Source: CATQHW01 sp965215345
GTDB taxonomy: Bacteria; Spirochaetota; Spirochaetia; SZUA-6; Bin103
Length of the DNA: 64,000 nt
Assembly (NCBI GenBank): GCA_965215345.1
Contig: CBDCDL010000001.1
Span: 248,001 to 312,000, forward strand
Direction of reading: 5' to 3'
The position numbers and the translations under genes are program-made. Of this stretch, positions 8,444-17,781 are shown piece by piece; position 1 is the stretch's first letter, and each line of letters begins with the position of its first letter. Under the pieces are notes generated by a model. The model was not told the DNA's origin. It worked only from the letters and a program-made list of their open reading frames with translations, and did no database searches.

Positions 8444-9431
8444 CGCGGCGACCGAACCTGATGCGCGGGTCGATGATGGCGAGCAGGACGTCCGAGACCA
8501 GCGTGCCGATCACCGTCAGCGCGGCGAGGAACATGACGAAGGTGCCGGCAAGGTACATGTCCTGGCTGAGCAGGGCGCGCAGCAGCAGCGGCCCGGTGGT
8601 AGGCAGGCTCAACACCACGGCGGTGATCTCCGCGCCCGAAATCAGCTCCGGCAACAGCCAGCCGACGCTGCTCACGATCGGGTTCAGTGCCAGGCGCACC
8701 GGATACTTGAACAGCAGTCGCGTCTCCGCCACGCCGCGCGACCGCGCGGTGATCACGTACTGCTTGCGCAGCTCGTCCAGCAGGTTGGCGCGCATCACGC
8801 GGATCAGTCCCGCCGTGCCCGCGGTCCCGACCACGATGATCGGGATCCACAGGTGGCTCACCAGGTCGAGCACGCGCGCCAGGCTCCAGGGCGCGTCGAT
8901 GAACTCCATGGAGAACAGCCCGCCCACGCTGATGTCGAAGTAGCGGTACCCGACGTACATCAGGATCAGTGCGAGCAGGAAGTTGGGCGTTGCCAGACCG
9001 ACGAACCCCAGGAACGTCACCGTGTAGTCGCTCAGCGAATACTGGGCGGTAGCGGAGTAGATGCCCACGGGAATGGCCACCACCCACGTGAACAGCAACG
9101 TCGACAGCGAGATCACGACGGTCAGCAGCAGGCGGTCGCCGATCAGCTCGCCCACCGGACGGCGCTGCTCGAAGGAGTGGCCGAAGTCGCCATGCACGAA
9201 CCCTGAAACCCATTTCAGATACTGGACGTGGAACGGATCGTCGAGTCCGTACTGCGCCTTCAGCGCCTCCAGCGTGGCCGCGTCGACCAGGTCGCCGCTG
9301 GCTTCCAGGGTGGCGGCGTAGGTGTTCAGGTAGTCACCCGGCGGGAGCTGGATGATCACGAACGACACCACCGAGATGAGCAGCAGCGTCGGTACCATGA
9401 GCAGCAGTCTGTGGCCGATGAATCGTCCCAT
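8436..9431 (-). CDS. Oligopeptide/dipeptide-type ABC transporter permease (DppB/OppB-like)
   Basis: The product is a 331-residue inner-membrane permease beginning with the DppB-type first segment (FIGHRLLLMVPTLLLISVVS) and the PGDYLNTYAATL region. The EAA loop is ARSRGVAETRLLFKYPVRLA and the ending SDVLLAIIDPRIRFG is characteristic of DppB. It is divergent from the binding protein at 9667 across a 235-bp intergenic region that should hold promoters for both directions, and it overlaps the DppC-like gene downstream. Together they import a peptide or other solute delivered by the binding protein. Confidence 0.93.
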   Translation of the reverse strand: MGRFIGHRLLLMVPTLLLISVVSFVIIQLPPGDYLNTYAATLEASGDLVDAATLEALKAQYGLDDPFHVQYLKWVSGFVHGDFGHSFEQRRPVGELIGDRLLLTVVISLSTLLFTWVVAIPVGIYSATAQYSLSDYTVTFLGFVGLATPNFLLALILMYVGYRYFDISVGGLFSMEFIDAPWSLARVLDLVSHLWIPIIVVGTAGTAGLIRVMRANLLDELRKQYVITARSRGVAETRLLFKYPVRLALNPIVSSVGWLLPELISGAEITAVVLSLPTTGPLLLRALLSQDMYLAGTFVMFLAALTVIGTLVSDVLLAIIDPRIRFGRRGD

Positions 9432-9666
9432 GGGTGTGCCGCCACGCCGCGGAGAGACCGCCGGCGCGGGGGAAATTGTGCAACGATCCCATCACGCCGT
9501 CCACCGGACGCAGGAACGGAACCTCCCGTGCGCCTGCCTCCCGCTGTCCTTGACGGTATTCGGCGCGCGTGCAAGGTTATCGGATTCAACTGCGCGCTTG
9601 CAGACAAATCACGAGAGCAGGCGGAGAACCGGACGACTTCGTCTCTCGTACGGGTGGAGGAATCCC
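9432..9666. promoter_or_regulatory. Divergent intergenic region between permease and binding-protein genes
   Basis: These 235 bp separate the divergently transcribed DppB-like permease and the binding protein. A clear ribosome site, GGAGG at 9656-9660, precedes ATG 9667. I cannot point to convincing -35/-10 boxes or an operator. Both promoters are presumed to lie here. Confidence 0.4.
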
Positions 9667-11565
9667 ATGACGAACCGGAAACTCATGTCGGGCATGGCGG
9701 TACTGCTCGGTCTGGTCCTGACCGCACCGGGCATCCGGGCACAGATGCAGTACCAGGAAGCACCGGCGCTGGCCGCAATGGTGCAGGAGGGGACGCTTCC
9801 GGCGGTCCAGGAACGACTACCCGCGGAGCCGATGGTGATCCAGACCGTCGAGGAGGTGGGCCGGTACGGCGGCCGCTGGACCTTCGGCATCCCGACGCAG
9901 AGCCAGTTGGGCGTGTACAGCTACGCCACCTATGATTTCGCGGCTCGCTGGAACCGTGCCGCCGACGTGATCATCCCGAACGTGATCCGCGACTGGGAGT
10001 TCTCCGAAGACGGCCGCACCATCACCATGTACCTGCGCGACGGCATGAAGTGGTCCGACGGCCAGCCGTTCACGGCCGACGACATCGTCTTCTGGCTCGA
10101 CGACTTCGTGCGCAACGACGACCTCTCGCCCGGCAAGCCGGGCTGGCTGCTGGTGGCCGGCGAGCTGCCCGTCGGCGAAAAGATCGACGACACCACGGTG
10201 AGCTGGACGTTCGCCGCGCCGCCGGGGCTGCTGCTGAACGACTTCGCCACCACCCGCGGCAACATCTTCGCTCCGAAGCACTACATGGAGCAGTTCCACG
10301 CCGATTTCACCGACGCCGACACGGTACAGGCGATGGCCAAGGAGGCCGGGTTCGAGGACTGGACGCAGCTCTTCCGCAACAACCGCGACTGGTATCGCGC
10401 ACAGAACCACGACTACCCGGTGTTGAACGCGTGGGCGGTCAAGACCTCCTTCGAGGACTCGCCGACGCTGACGGTGTACGAGCGCAATCCCTATTACTGG
10501 AAGGTGGATCAGGCCGGCAATCAGCTTCCTTACATCGACGAGGTGGCCATCGCCATCACCACGACGGTCGAGACGCTCAACCTGAAGACCATGGCGGGCG
10601 AGTTCGACTTCCAGATGCGCTACCTGAATCCCGCCAACTTCACGCTGTTCTACGATAACCAGGAGCGGGGCGACTATCGCATCCTGGAGTGGCCTACCGG
10701 GATCGGCTCCGACGCAGCGCTGTTCTTCAACCAGTCGACTCCCGACCTGGTGCTGCGCGAGTTGTTCCAGGATCTGCGCTTCCGCCAGGCGCTGTCGCTG
10801 GCGATCGATCGCGAGGAGATCAACCAGCTCGTATTCGACGGCCAGGGCCAGCCGCGGCAGGCGACGGTGGTGGAGCTGTCGCCGCTGTTCAAGCCGGAGT
10901 ACGCCGCGGCCTACGCCGACCACGATCCGGAGCGCGCCAATCAGTTGCTCGACGCGATCGGGCTGACGCAACGTGACGGCGACGGCTTCCGGCTGCGTCC
11001 GGACGGCGAGACCCTGTCCCTGTTGCTCGACTCACCGGGTGAGAAGACCGCCACCATCGACTCCATCGAGCTGGTGATCGAGTACTGGGGCGCGATCGGC
11101 ATCAAGGCCAACGCGAACCACACCGAGCGCAGCGCCTATCGCGCGCGGCGCAACGCCAACGAGACGCAGGTCAACGTGTGGGAGATGGGCTTCATGATGT
11201 ATCCCAGCAACCCGCTCTTCCTGATCGCGTCATCGTCAGGCAGCGATTTCGGGGCCGACCTGGGAGTCTGGTACAACACCGGAGGCGCCGAGGGTCAGGA
11301 ACCGCCGGAGGCGATGAAGGAGGCGCTGCGCGCCTACGACCAGATCAAGCAGACCCCGGATACAGCGCAGAAGAACGAGTTGTTCCATCGCATCCTGGAG
11401 TTGCAGGCGGAGAACATCTGGGTCCTGGGCCTGGTCGGCGGCGTGAAGGAAACGCTCATCGTGAAGAACCACATGCGCAACGTGCCGGACGAGTCGATCT
11501 TCGACTCTCTGGTAGGACGCTACATCGGGCTGACCGCGGCGGAGCAGTACTTCATCCGCCGGTAA
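9667..11565 (+). CDS. Oligopeptide/dipeptide-type ABC transporter substrate-binding protein (family 5)
   Basis: The product is a 632-residue exported solute-binding protein (SBP_bac_5). ATG 9667 is chosen because GGAGG ends 6 bp before it and a signal peptide follows at once (MTNRKLMSGMAVLLGLVLTA, cleavage after IRA). Family features include WEFSEDGRTITMYLRDGMKW, SDGQPFTADDIVFWLDDF and the mid-protein FRQALSLAIDREEINQLVFDG. The length is at the large end for the family, as in the group of roughly 600-residue proteins associated with glycan or opine-like substrates. It is divergent from its presumed permeases at 8436-9431 and 7319-8443. The ligand is unknown. Confidence 0.92.
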   Translation: MTNRKLMSGMAVLLGLVLTAPGIRAQMQYQEAPALAAMVQEGTLPAVQERLPAEPMVIQTVEEVGRYGGRWTFGIPTQSQLGVYSYATYDFAARWNRAADVIIPNVIRDWEFSEDGRTITMYLRDGMKWSDGQPFTADDIVFWLDDFVRNDDLSPGKPGWLLVAGELPVGEKIDDTTVSWTFAAPPGLLLNDFATTRGNIFAPKHYMEQFHADFTDADTVQAMAKEAGFEDWTQLFRNNRDWYRAQNHDYPVLNAWAVKTSFEDSPTLTVYERNPYYWKVDQAGNQLPYIDEVAIAITTTVETLNLKTMAGEFDFQMRYLNPANFTLFYDNQERGDYRILEWPTGIGSDAALFFNQSTPDLVLRELFQDLRFRQALSLAIDREEINQLVFDGQGQPRQATVVELSPLFKPEYAAAYADHDPERANQLLDAIGLTQRDGDGFRLRPDGETLSLLLDSPGEKTATIDSIELVIEYWGAIGIKANANHTERSAYRARRNANETQVNVWEMGFMMYPSNPLFLIASSSGSDFGADLGVWYNTGGAEGQEPPEAMKEALRAYDQIKQTPDTAQKNELFHRILELQAENIWVLGLVGGVKETLIVKNHMRNVPDESIFDSLVGRYIGLTAAEQYFIRR

Positions 11566-11629
11566 GGCGAGCCGCGGCCGCACGTTTGCCACCTCGGCGA
11601 TGAGCCGGCGCGTGCGGTAGCGTAGTGCC

Positions 11630-13114
11630 GTGGCGAAGCGAGCGGGTCCACTCGCGCCGGTTCTGGTGACCGGGGCGAGCGGCTACATCGGCGGCCGGCT
11701 GGTAGCGGCCCTGGAAGGCGCCGGCCGGCGCGTACGCTGTGTGACACGGCGGCCGGAGCTGGCAGCCGGCCGCTACGGCCCCGGCACCGAGGTGGTGGCC
11801 GGCGACGTGCTGGATACGGACAGCATGCGCCGTGCGATGGCGGGGGTCGATCTCGCCTACTACCTCGTGCACTCGCTCGGGTCGCGCGGGCACTTCGAAG
11901 AGGAGGAGGAGCGCGCCGCGCGCTCGTTCGCGGACGCCGCGCGCGAGGCGGGCGTGCGCCGCATCGTCTACCTGGGCGGCTTGGCGCATCCCGACGAGCT
12001 CGTCCGGCAGACGGGGGCCGGCGCTTCCGCGCACATGAGCAGCCGTCTGCGGGTAGGGGCGTTGCTGCGCGGCTCGGGCATCCCCACGGCGGAGTTTCGG
12101 GCCTCCATCGTCATCGGCGCCGGCAGCCTGTCGTTCGAGCTGATCCGCGCGCTGGTGCAACGGCTGCCGGTCATGGTCACGCCGCGCTGGGTGTCGGTGC
12201 AGGCTCAACCCATCGCGATCGCCGACGTGATCGCCTACCTGGTTGCGGCACTCGACGTGCCGCTGGACGCGTCGCGGGTGTTCGAGATCGGCGGGGCCGA
12301 GATCACGTCCTACCGCGGTCTCATGGAGGAGTACGCCCGCCAGCGCGGACTGCGGCGCCTGTTCGTGCCGGTGCCGTTCCTGACGCCGCAACTCTCCAGC
12401 CTGTGGCTGGGACTGGTGACGCCGATCTTCGCGCGCGTCGGGCGCAAGCTGATCGAGAGCATCACCATGCCCAGCGTGGTACGCGATGGCGGCGCGCTGG
12501 AGCTCTTCCCGGTCCGGCCGCGAGGGTATCGCGCAGCGGTCCGGCAGGCGCTGGCGGACGAGGATGCTCGCCTGGTCGCGACGCGGTGGTCCGATGCGCT
12601 GTCTTCTTCCGCGAGCAGGCAAGGCGAGGGCGCCGGGACACGGTTCGGGAACCGCCTGATCGATTCGCGATCCGTCACCGTGGCCGCTCCCGCGGAGCGG
12701 GCGTTCGCGCCGATCCGGCGGATCGGTGGTGCGCGCGGCTGGTACCATGCGAACACGCTCTGGCGACTGCGCGGCGCGCTGGACCGCATGCTCGGCGGCG
12801 TGGGGATGAAGCGCGGGCGCCGCGACCCGGAGGAGTTGCGGGCCGGCGACGTGCTGGACTGCTGGCGGGTGGTCGCGTGCGAGGCGCCGCGGGTGCTGTC
12901 GCTGGAGGCTGAGATGCGCCTGCCCGGCCGTGCATGGCTGCAGTTCGAGGTCACGCCCTGCGCGGAAGGGGCGAGCATTCGGCAGACCGCGGTATTCGAT
13001 CCGACGGGGCTCGGCGGACTGCTGTACTGGTACGTGCTGTACCTGCCGCACCTGCTGATCTTCCGCGGCATGCTGGCGGGCGTGGCGGAGCGGACGGACT
13101 CCGCGGACGGATAG
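11630..13114 (+). CDS. SDR family NAD(P)-binding protein fused to DUF2867
   Basis: The product is 494 residues from a GTG start. The N-terminal 280 residues are an atypical SDR: LVTGASGYIGGRLVAALEGA is the dinucleotide-binding loop, with YYLVHSLGSRGHFEE and IVYLGGL following. The C-terminal part from about residue 345 (RSVTVAAPAERAFAPIRRIG ... GWYHANTLWRLRGALDRMLG ... TAVFDPTGLGGLLYWYVLYL) is the DUF2867 domain, a START-like fold. The same fusion is known from YbjT-like proteins; no reaction has been firmly assigned. The gene stands alone, 64 bp downstream of the binding protein. Confidence 0.85.
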   Translation: MAKRAGPLAPVLVTGASGYIGGRLVAALEGAGRRVRCVTRRPELAAGRYGPGTEVVAGDVLDTDSMRRAMAGVDLAYYLVHSLGSRGHFEEEEERAARSFADAAREAGVRRIVYLGGLAHPDELVRQTGAGASAHMSSRLRVGALLRGSGIPTAEFRASIVIGAGSLSFELIRALVQRLPVMVTPRWVSVQAQPIAIADVIAYLVAALDVPLDASRVFEIGGAEITSYRGLMEEYARQRGLRRLFVPVPFLTPQLSSLWLGLVTPIFARVGRKLIESITMPSVVRDGGALELFPVRPRGYRAAVRQALADEDARLVATRWSDALSSSASRQGEGAGTRFGNRLIDSRSVTVAAPAERAFAPIRRIGGARGWYHANTLWRLRGALDRMLGGVGMKRGRRDPEELRAGDVLDCWRVVACEAPRVLSLEAEMRLPGRAWLQFEVTPCAEGASIRQTAVFDPTGLGGLLYWYVLYLPHLLIFRGMLAGVAERTDSADG

Positions 13115-13133
13115 GCTTCGCTCTCGGGGAAAC

Positions 13134-13161
13134 TTTACTTAACCTGATTAATGAATATTAA
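13134..13161 (+). promoter_or_regulatory. Candidate sigma70-like promoter
   Basis: TTTACT at 13134-13139 and TATTAA at 13156-13161 are 16 bp apart, in an unusually AT-rich patch for this genome that also carries TTAATGAATATTAATG. It lies directly upstream of the membrane-protein gene at 13197. Assignment rests on box likeness only. Confidence 0.4.
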
Positions 13162-13196
13162 TGTACGCTCGCTCTCAGAGGCGAGAAGAGACACGT

Positions 13197-13898
13197 ATGG
13201 AGACAAGCGATCTACGGCCGGATCCCGCGGCCCGCGGAGCGGGCTGGTTGCTGCTGCTCACCGCGGCTGCGACCGTGGTGGCGGTCGCCGGCCGCGTGTC
13301 TGCGGGCGCCGACCTGCCGACGTTGGACGAGTCGCTGGCCGCCATCGGCTCCGCTCGGGGCAGCTACGGGCTCGGCGGGGCGGCGCGGCTGGTGTCAGGT
13401 ATCACGCTGGCGGTGGGGGCGCGCTTCCTGCTGCGGACCTGGATCATGCGCGAGCGCCTCGGCACGCGAGCGGTGCCGCTCCTGCTGACCGGCTCCGGAG
13501 CCCTGACCGCGCTGTCCGGGACGTGCGCGGTGGTGCTGACGCTGGTGGTGCCGAACCCGTCGGAGGCTGCCGGGCTCGAAGAGATCGCTCCGGCGACGGC
13601 GGTCGTGGACGCTCTGCATGGCATCGCCGGCAAGGCCGGGTTCAGCTTGGCAGGGGTCGCGCTGATCGCCGCCGCACACCGGATGTGGAAGGTCGGTGCG
13701 TTGCGCCCTATCGCGCCCGGGTCGGCGTTCGTCGGCGTCGCCATGCAACTGGTGTGGGTCCACGCCGTGATCGTCGTGCACCGGGTCTCCGGAGCCGCGT
13801 TCGTGGTATGGCTGACGCTCATCGGCATCATGCTGGTGACCGGCCGGGTGGAGCGGATCTTCGCGTCACTTGCCCGTCGCAAGCGTGCGAGGAGATAG
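13197..13898 (+). CDS. Integral membrane protein of unknown function
   Basis: The product is 233 residues with about six hydrophobic segments (for example AGWLLLLTAAATVVAVAGRV at the start, VVLTLVV in the middle and FVVWLTLIGIMLVTGRVERI at the end). Its layout resembles small DUF4386-type membrane proteins, but I see no diagnostic motif. ATG 13197 is preferred over the in-frame ATG at 13161 because GAGAAGAG lies just upstream and the extra residues are polar. It has its own candidate promoter. No partner genes are evident. Confidence 0.65.
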   Translation: METSDLRPDPAARGAGWLLLLTAAATVVAVAGRVSAGADLPTLDESLAAIGSARGSYGLGGAARLVSGITLAVGARFLLRTWIMRERLGTRAVPLLLTGSGALTALSGTCAVVLTLVVPNPSEAAGLEEIAPATAVVDALHGIAGKAGFSLAGVALIAAAHRMWKVGALRPIAPGSAFVGVAMQLVWVHAVIVVHRVSGAAFVVWLTLIGIMLVTGRVERIFASLARRKRARR

Positions 13899-14017
13899 CA
13901 CGCCGCTATCGGAAGGGATATGCACGGGGCGTAGCCGCCACGGATGAGTTGCGCGGCTGGGCGGACCGTGGGTCATGGCCGGAGGACGGTTGATGGCCAG
14001 CCCGACTGACGGAGCGA

Positions 14018-15463
14018 CTACATCGGGCCGATGCGTTCCTCGCCCACGTCGGCGGCGGCGCGCATCGAGGCGTCGAAGCTGCGCAGCAGCAGCTCGGACT
14101 TGATGCCGGCCGCGGCCGGCTCGTCCCAGCGGTTCTCGAACTCGTCCGGGTCGGCTTCCAGGTCGTAGAGCTCGCCCAGCCCGTGGCCGTGGTAGACGAC
14201 CAGCTTGTGCGTGCGGGTGCGGTACATGGTCGCGTAGCTGCCGTCCGGGCCGTCGATCGCATCGAAGTACTCGCTGCGCACCGCTTCACGGCCGGCGCTG
14301 CCGTCCAGCAGGGAGCGTCCCTGCATCCACGGCGGCACCGGCTGCCCCGCCGCCGCCAGCAGGGTGGGCGCCAGGTCGGTCAGCTCCACCAGGTCGCCGG
14401 CGACGCTGCCTGACTCGACGCGGCCAGGCCAGCGCAGGATCAGCGGCACCCGCACCAGCCCTTCGTAGAATCGGCAGCCCTTGCGGATCAGACCGTGGTC
14501 GCCGAGCGTCTCGCCGTGGTCGCTGGTGAAGATCACCAGCGTGTCCTGCGCTTGGCCGGACTCCTCCAGCGTGTCCAGCACGCGCCCCACCTGATCGTCG
14601 ATGAGCTCGATCATCGCGTAGTAGGCGGCCTGCAACGTCTTCGCGTCGCGTGCGAAGGCCGCCTCGCTTGCCTCCTCCTCCGAGTCGCGGCCGGGATAGT
14701 AGGGGAGCACCGGGTGGGCGATGTCGAGCGGTCCGGACGGGTCGCGAGCGTCGCCCTGGAAGTCCACGGCGCGCAGCCGGCGCTGCTGCTCCAGGTCGCT
14801 CGGGCGAAAGAGCGGGCCGGGCATCTTCTGCGGGTCAAACCGCGCGCGGTACGCCGCCGGCGGATTGAACGGCTCGTGCGGGTCGTAGATGTTGACGGTC
14901 GCCAGCCACGGCGTGTCGGCGCCGCGGCGGCCGCGCATGAAGCGGATCGTCTCCTCCGCGCACCACGTGGTCTGGTGCAGTTCCGCGGGGACGCCCTCGG
15001 GGTCCTTGATCAGCTCGCCCAGGTCGTGGCCCTGCGCCCGCACCCAGTCGGCATAAGCGTGGCCGGACGGCCAGCCGTCGCGCGGCGCATGGCTCCAGCG
15101 CCAGTAGCGGTAGCCGTCGTCGCCACGCGGCTCGGGCCGCTCGTAGGCGCCGGCCAAGTGCAGCTTGCCGATCAGGCCGCAGTCGTAGCCGGCGCCGGCC
15201 AGCAGCCTGGTGACCAGAGGGTAGCGCCCGCGGTAGCGCGCGTTGCCGTTGCGGGTGTTCTGACAGGTGCTGGGGTAGGTGCCGGTCAGGAAGCTGGCGC
15301 GGCTCGGCGTGCAGATAGGGCTCTGGCAGAACGCGTGCGTCCAGGCGGTGCCTTCTCGCCACAGCGCGTCCAGCCGCGGCGTGCGCACGTGCGGGTTGCC
15401 GCCGGCGCCGATCGTGTCGTAGCGCTGCTGGTCGGTGCAGATCCAGAGGATATTGGGTGGCAT
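14018..15463 (-). CDS. Sulfatase (arylsulfatase/alkaline phosphatase superfamily)
   Basis: The product is 481 residues. It opens with the metal-site strand PPNILWICTDQQRYDTIG and carries the formylglycine signature C-T-P-S-R-A-S-F-L-T-G (about residue 53), in which the Cys is oxidised by a sulfatase-maturating enzyme. The second metal site is TLVIFTSDHGETLGDHGLIR near residue 315. No signal peptide is visible, so it is predicted to be cytoplasmic, like many environmental bacterial sulfatases. ATG 15463 is chosen because the family begins right at this strand; an in-frame ATG lies 17 codons upstream. Substrate is probably a sulfated sugar or small sulfate ester (inference). Confidence 0.93.
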   Translation of the reverse strand: MPPNILWICTDQQRYDTIGAGGNPHVRTPRLDALWREGTAWTHAFCQSPICTPSRASFLTGTYPSTCQNTRNGNARYRGRYPLVTRLLAGAGYDCGLIGKLHLAGAYERPEPRGDDGYRYWRWSHAPRDGWPSGHAYADWVRAQGHDLGELIKDPEGVPAELHQTTWCAEETIRFMRGRRGADTPWLATVNIYDPHEPFNPPAAYRARFDPQKMPGPLFRPSDLEQQRRLRAVDFQGDARDPSGPLDIAHPVLPYYPGRDSEEEASEAAFARDAKTLQAAYYAMIELIDDQVGRVLDTLEESGQAQDTLVIFTSDHGETLGDHGLIRKGCRFYEGLVRVPLILRWPGRVESGSVAGDLVELTDLAPTLLAAAGQPVPPWMQGRSLLDGSAGREAVRSEYFDAIDGPDGSYATMYRTRTHKLVVYHGHGLGELYDLEADPDEFENRWDEPAAAGIKSELLLRSFDASMRAAADVGEERIGPM

Positions 15464-15629
15464 GGACGATCGCGTACCTCGTCGGAGGCGATAGTAAGGG
15501 AACGGCTCCTGCACCGCGAGCGTCGCCCAATGTGGCTGCAGGCGGAGTTTGCACTCCTTGACGGCTACCGGTGCTGCTCCTGCCGCACGGGGATTGACGG
15601 CCCGTCCCGGTCAAGTTAGGAGTACGCGC

Positions 15630-16265
15630 GTGGCCGCGACGCCCGAACCACCGCTGGCGGCGCCGTCCCCGCAGGAGGCGCTGTCCTCACTGCTCTGCGA
15701 CGTTCTGCCTCCCCAGGGCGCGTGGAGTGACCGGGAGTACCTGTGGCTCACGGACCACACCAACCGCCTGATCGAGCTCGCCGACGGTGACGTCGAGGAG
15801 TTGCCCATGCCCACCGATACGCATCAGGCGGTACTCCTGTTCCTGTACCTGCAGTTCCGCGACTACCTTGAGCCGCGGGGCGGGGTTGCCCGAGTCGCCG
15901 CGCTGCGTATGCGCGTCCGCGAGGGATTGTTCCGCGAACCCGACGTGCTGCTCCTCCGCGATCGCTCCGATCCGCGCCGTCAGGACCGCTTCTGGTTGGG
16001 TGCGGACTTGGTGGTGGAGGTCGTCAGCCCGGATGACCCGGATCGGGATCTCGTGGAGAAGCGCGCCGACTACGCGGCGGCCGGCATCCCGGAGTATTGG
16101 ATCGCCGACCCGCGCGACGAGACCATCACGGTGCTTGCGCTGGCAGGCGATACCTACGTGGAGCATGGCGCGTTCGCGCGCGGCGAGGCTGCCACGTCGC
16201 CGTCGCTGACAGGGTTCGCCACCGATGTCGACGCCGTGTTCGACGCTCCGGAATCGGGCGCCTGA
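15630..16265 (+). CDS. Uma2 family endonuclease (DUF820)
   Basis: The product is 211 residues of the PD-(D/E)xK-like Uma2/DUF820 family. Recognisable elements are IELADGDVEELPMPTDTHQA, REPDVLLLRDR (catalytic Asp region), LVVEVVSPDDPDRDL (catalytic E-V-x-S) and KRADYAAAGIPEYWIADP, which holds the conserved Lys and the final strand. The GTG at 15630 is taken as start because TAGGAG lies 8 bp upstream; an earlier in-frame start at 15549 overlaps the probable promoter. Uma2 proteins are abundant in cyanobacteria and other bacteria, and their role is unresolved. Confidence 0.88.
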   Translation: MAATPEPPLAAPSPQEALSSLLCDVLPPQGAWSDREYLWLTDHTNRLIELADGDVEELPMPTDTHQAVLLFLYLQFRDYLEPRGGVARVAALRMRVREGLFREPDVLLLRDRSDPRRQDRFWLGADLVVEVVSPDDPDRDLVEKRADYAAAGIPEYWIADPRDETITVLALAGDTYVEHGAFARGEAATSPSLTGFATDVDAVFDAPESGA

Positions 16266-16280
16266 ACGGCCGTCCCCCCC

Positions 16281-17030
16281 ATGCGCGTCACCGTCCGCCG
16301 GCGCGAACTGGCGCTCGACGAGCGCGGCTACCGCGACTGGCGTGTCATCGAGCGGCCGGTCGATCTGCACCCGGAGCGCACGGCGCTTCTGCTGTGCGAC
16401 GTGTGGGACCACCACTGGTGCCGGGGCGCCCAGGAGCGGCTGGAGCCCCTCGTGCCGCGCATCGACCGCACCGCCCGCGTTGCCCGCGAGCGCGGCATGC
16501 TGGTCGTGCACGCGCCCTCCGGCACGATGCCGTTCTACGCCGGCCATCCGGCGCGGGGGCGGGTGCTGCAGGCACCGCCGGTAGCCGCCCCGGCCGAACG
16601 GGCGCACCCCGATCCGCCGCTGCCGATCGACGGCAGCAGATCCTCCGACACCGCTGGCGATCCGGCTTCCGAGGGCACCCGCTGCTGGAGCCGCCAGCAC
16701 GCCGGGGTGTGGATCGATGAGGAACGCGACGCGATCGGCGATGACGGCCTGGAGTTGCTGGCCCTGTACCGGCAGCGCGGCATCGATTCGGTGCTGATCG
16801 CCGGGGTGCACACCAACATGTGCGTGCTGAACCGCAGCTTCGCGATCAAGCAGCTCGTGCGCTGGTCCATCCCCGTCTATCTGATCCGCGACCTGACCGA
16901 CTGCATGTACAACCCGGCGCGCGCCCCCTACGTCAGCCATGCAGCCGCCACCGAGATGGCTGTTCACTACATCGAACAGTTCTGGTGCCCGAGCGTAACC
17001 AGCCAGGAACTGCTCGGAGCTCGGGAGTAG
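16281..17030 (+). CDS. Isochorismatase-like cysteine hydrolase
   Basis: The product is 249 residues. The family's first catalytic Asp is in TALLLCDVWDHHWC, and the nucleophile Cys is in GVHTNMCVLNRSFAIKQL, with the preceding cis-peptide region. The middle contains an insert (about residues 95-135) seen in the subgroup that is often near oxygenase and sulfatase genes. Members hydrolyse amides or vinyl ethers; the substrate is unknown. It starts 16 bp after the Uma2 gene, so the two may be co-transcribed. Ends of the reading frame are clean. Confidence 0.85.
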   Translation: MRVTVRRRELALDERGYRDWRVIERPVDLHPERTALLLCDVWDHHWCRGAQERLEPLVPRIDRTARVARERGMLVVHAPSGTMPFYAGHPARGRVLQAPPVAAPAERAHPDPPLPIDGSRSSDTAGDPASEGTRCWSRQHAGVWIDEERDAIGDDGLELLALYRQRGIDSVLIAGVHTNMCVLNRSFAIKQLVRWSIPVYLIRDLTDCMYNPARAPYVSHAAATEMAVHYIEQFWCPSVTSQELLGARE

Positions 17031-17049
17031 GCGCCGGCCGGCGGTCCCG

Positions 17050-17175
17050 TCAGGGGTTGGCGCTGGCGCCGCTCGACCGCGAGGTCTGCGAGACTGCGCT
17101 CACGGCCTCGCGCGCGGTATCCAGGTTCGGATCCAGGGCGAGCGCGCGCTCGAAGCTCTGCAGCGCAGGGCCGTC
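17050..17175 (-). pseudogene. TPR-protein C-terminal remnant
   Basis: The minus strand reads ALQSFERALALDPNLDTARE followed by about twenty polar residues and a stop at 17050-17052. This is the second helix and end of a tetratricopeptide repeat. The start of the gene is missing and transposase sequence abuts it, so it is a 3' fragment. Confidence 0.5.
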
Positions 17176-17189
17176 TCAGGGGGCGCCTG

Positions 17190-17500
17190 ACCGAGCGGGT
17201 CTCGACCCGCTGGCCTTCGAGCTCGGGCTCGATGGGACGCGTGGCTACCGGCGGCTGAAGCTGGTGGCGCTCACGCTGGGCTACGCGGCGGCGGCACGGG
17301 ACCGCGTGAGTGCCGTACCTGATCCTTGGGCAGAGAGTTGGTGTGCGGAGGTGGACGCCTGTGTGGGGCTGATCGAGCGCGTGGTGGACCAGAGCAGGCG
17401 GCGTGTGTTCGACGGCGAGAAGGTGCCGGGCGCCGAGAAGGTGGTGATCCTGTTCGAGCCGCACACCGAGACCCCGGATCGGATTCCCACCCGCGCCAGC
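17190..17500 (+). pseudogene. ISNCY-family transposase remnant
   Basis: The frame contains WCAEVDACVGLIERVVDQ, then RRRVFDGEKVPGAEKVVILF and EPHTE. This matches the ISNCY transposase core, where a conserved 'R-R-R-V-x-D-G-E-x-V-P-x-x-E-K-V-V-S-I-F-E-P-H-T' segment precedes the second catalytic Asp region. Sequence on both sides is unrelated and the frame has no proper start, so only about 100 codons of the roughly 400-codon gene remain. No inverted repeats were found nearby. Confidence 0.65.
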
Positions 17501-17539
17501 ACCCCGTTCCTGCGCGCCAGCACGCCGTTCCCCGGCGCC

Positions 17540-17781
17540 GGCACCTGGGCTATGCGCCGGTCGGCCCGGACGGGGCGCCGCAGCTCTTCGACTTGGCGCC
17601 GACCCGCGCGCCGAGCGGAACGTCGTCGACGCGAAACCGAGGCACCGTCGCCGAGTTGCACGGACTCCTGCTCGCGTCCTTCGAGGAGTATGGCGCCGGT
17701 GACGCCGTGCAGGCGCTGTGGCGGTCTCCCGGCAGCGGCACCGCCGGCGGGAGCTGGGCCCGCGACTACCTGGAACGGTAG
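17540..17781 (+). pseudogene. C-terminal fragment, possibly of a sulfatase
   Basis: The frame reads LGYAPVGPDGAPQLFDLAPT, then GTVAELHGLLLASFEEYGAG and ends ARDYLER before a stop at 17779-17781. The pattern 'G-x-P-x-L-F-D-L-x ... V-A-E-L-H-x-L-L' resembles sulfatase C-termini. No catalytic part is present. Together with the two fragments before it, it makes 17.05-17.78 kb a patch of unrelated gene ends. Confidence 0.35.

Noticed and set aside
13445..13993. Alternative frame overlapping the membrane-protein gene
   Set aside because: It is Arg/Gly-rich and has no pattern; the other frame encodes hydrophobic segments and has a promoter and ribosome site.
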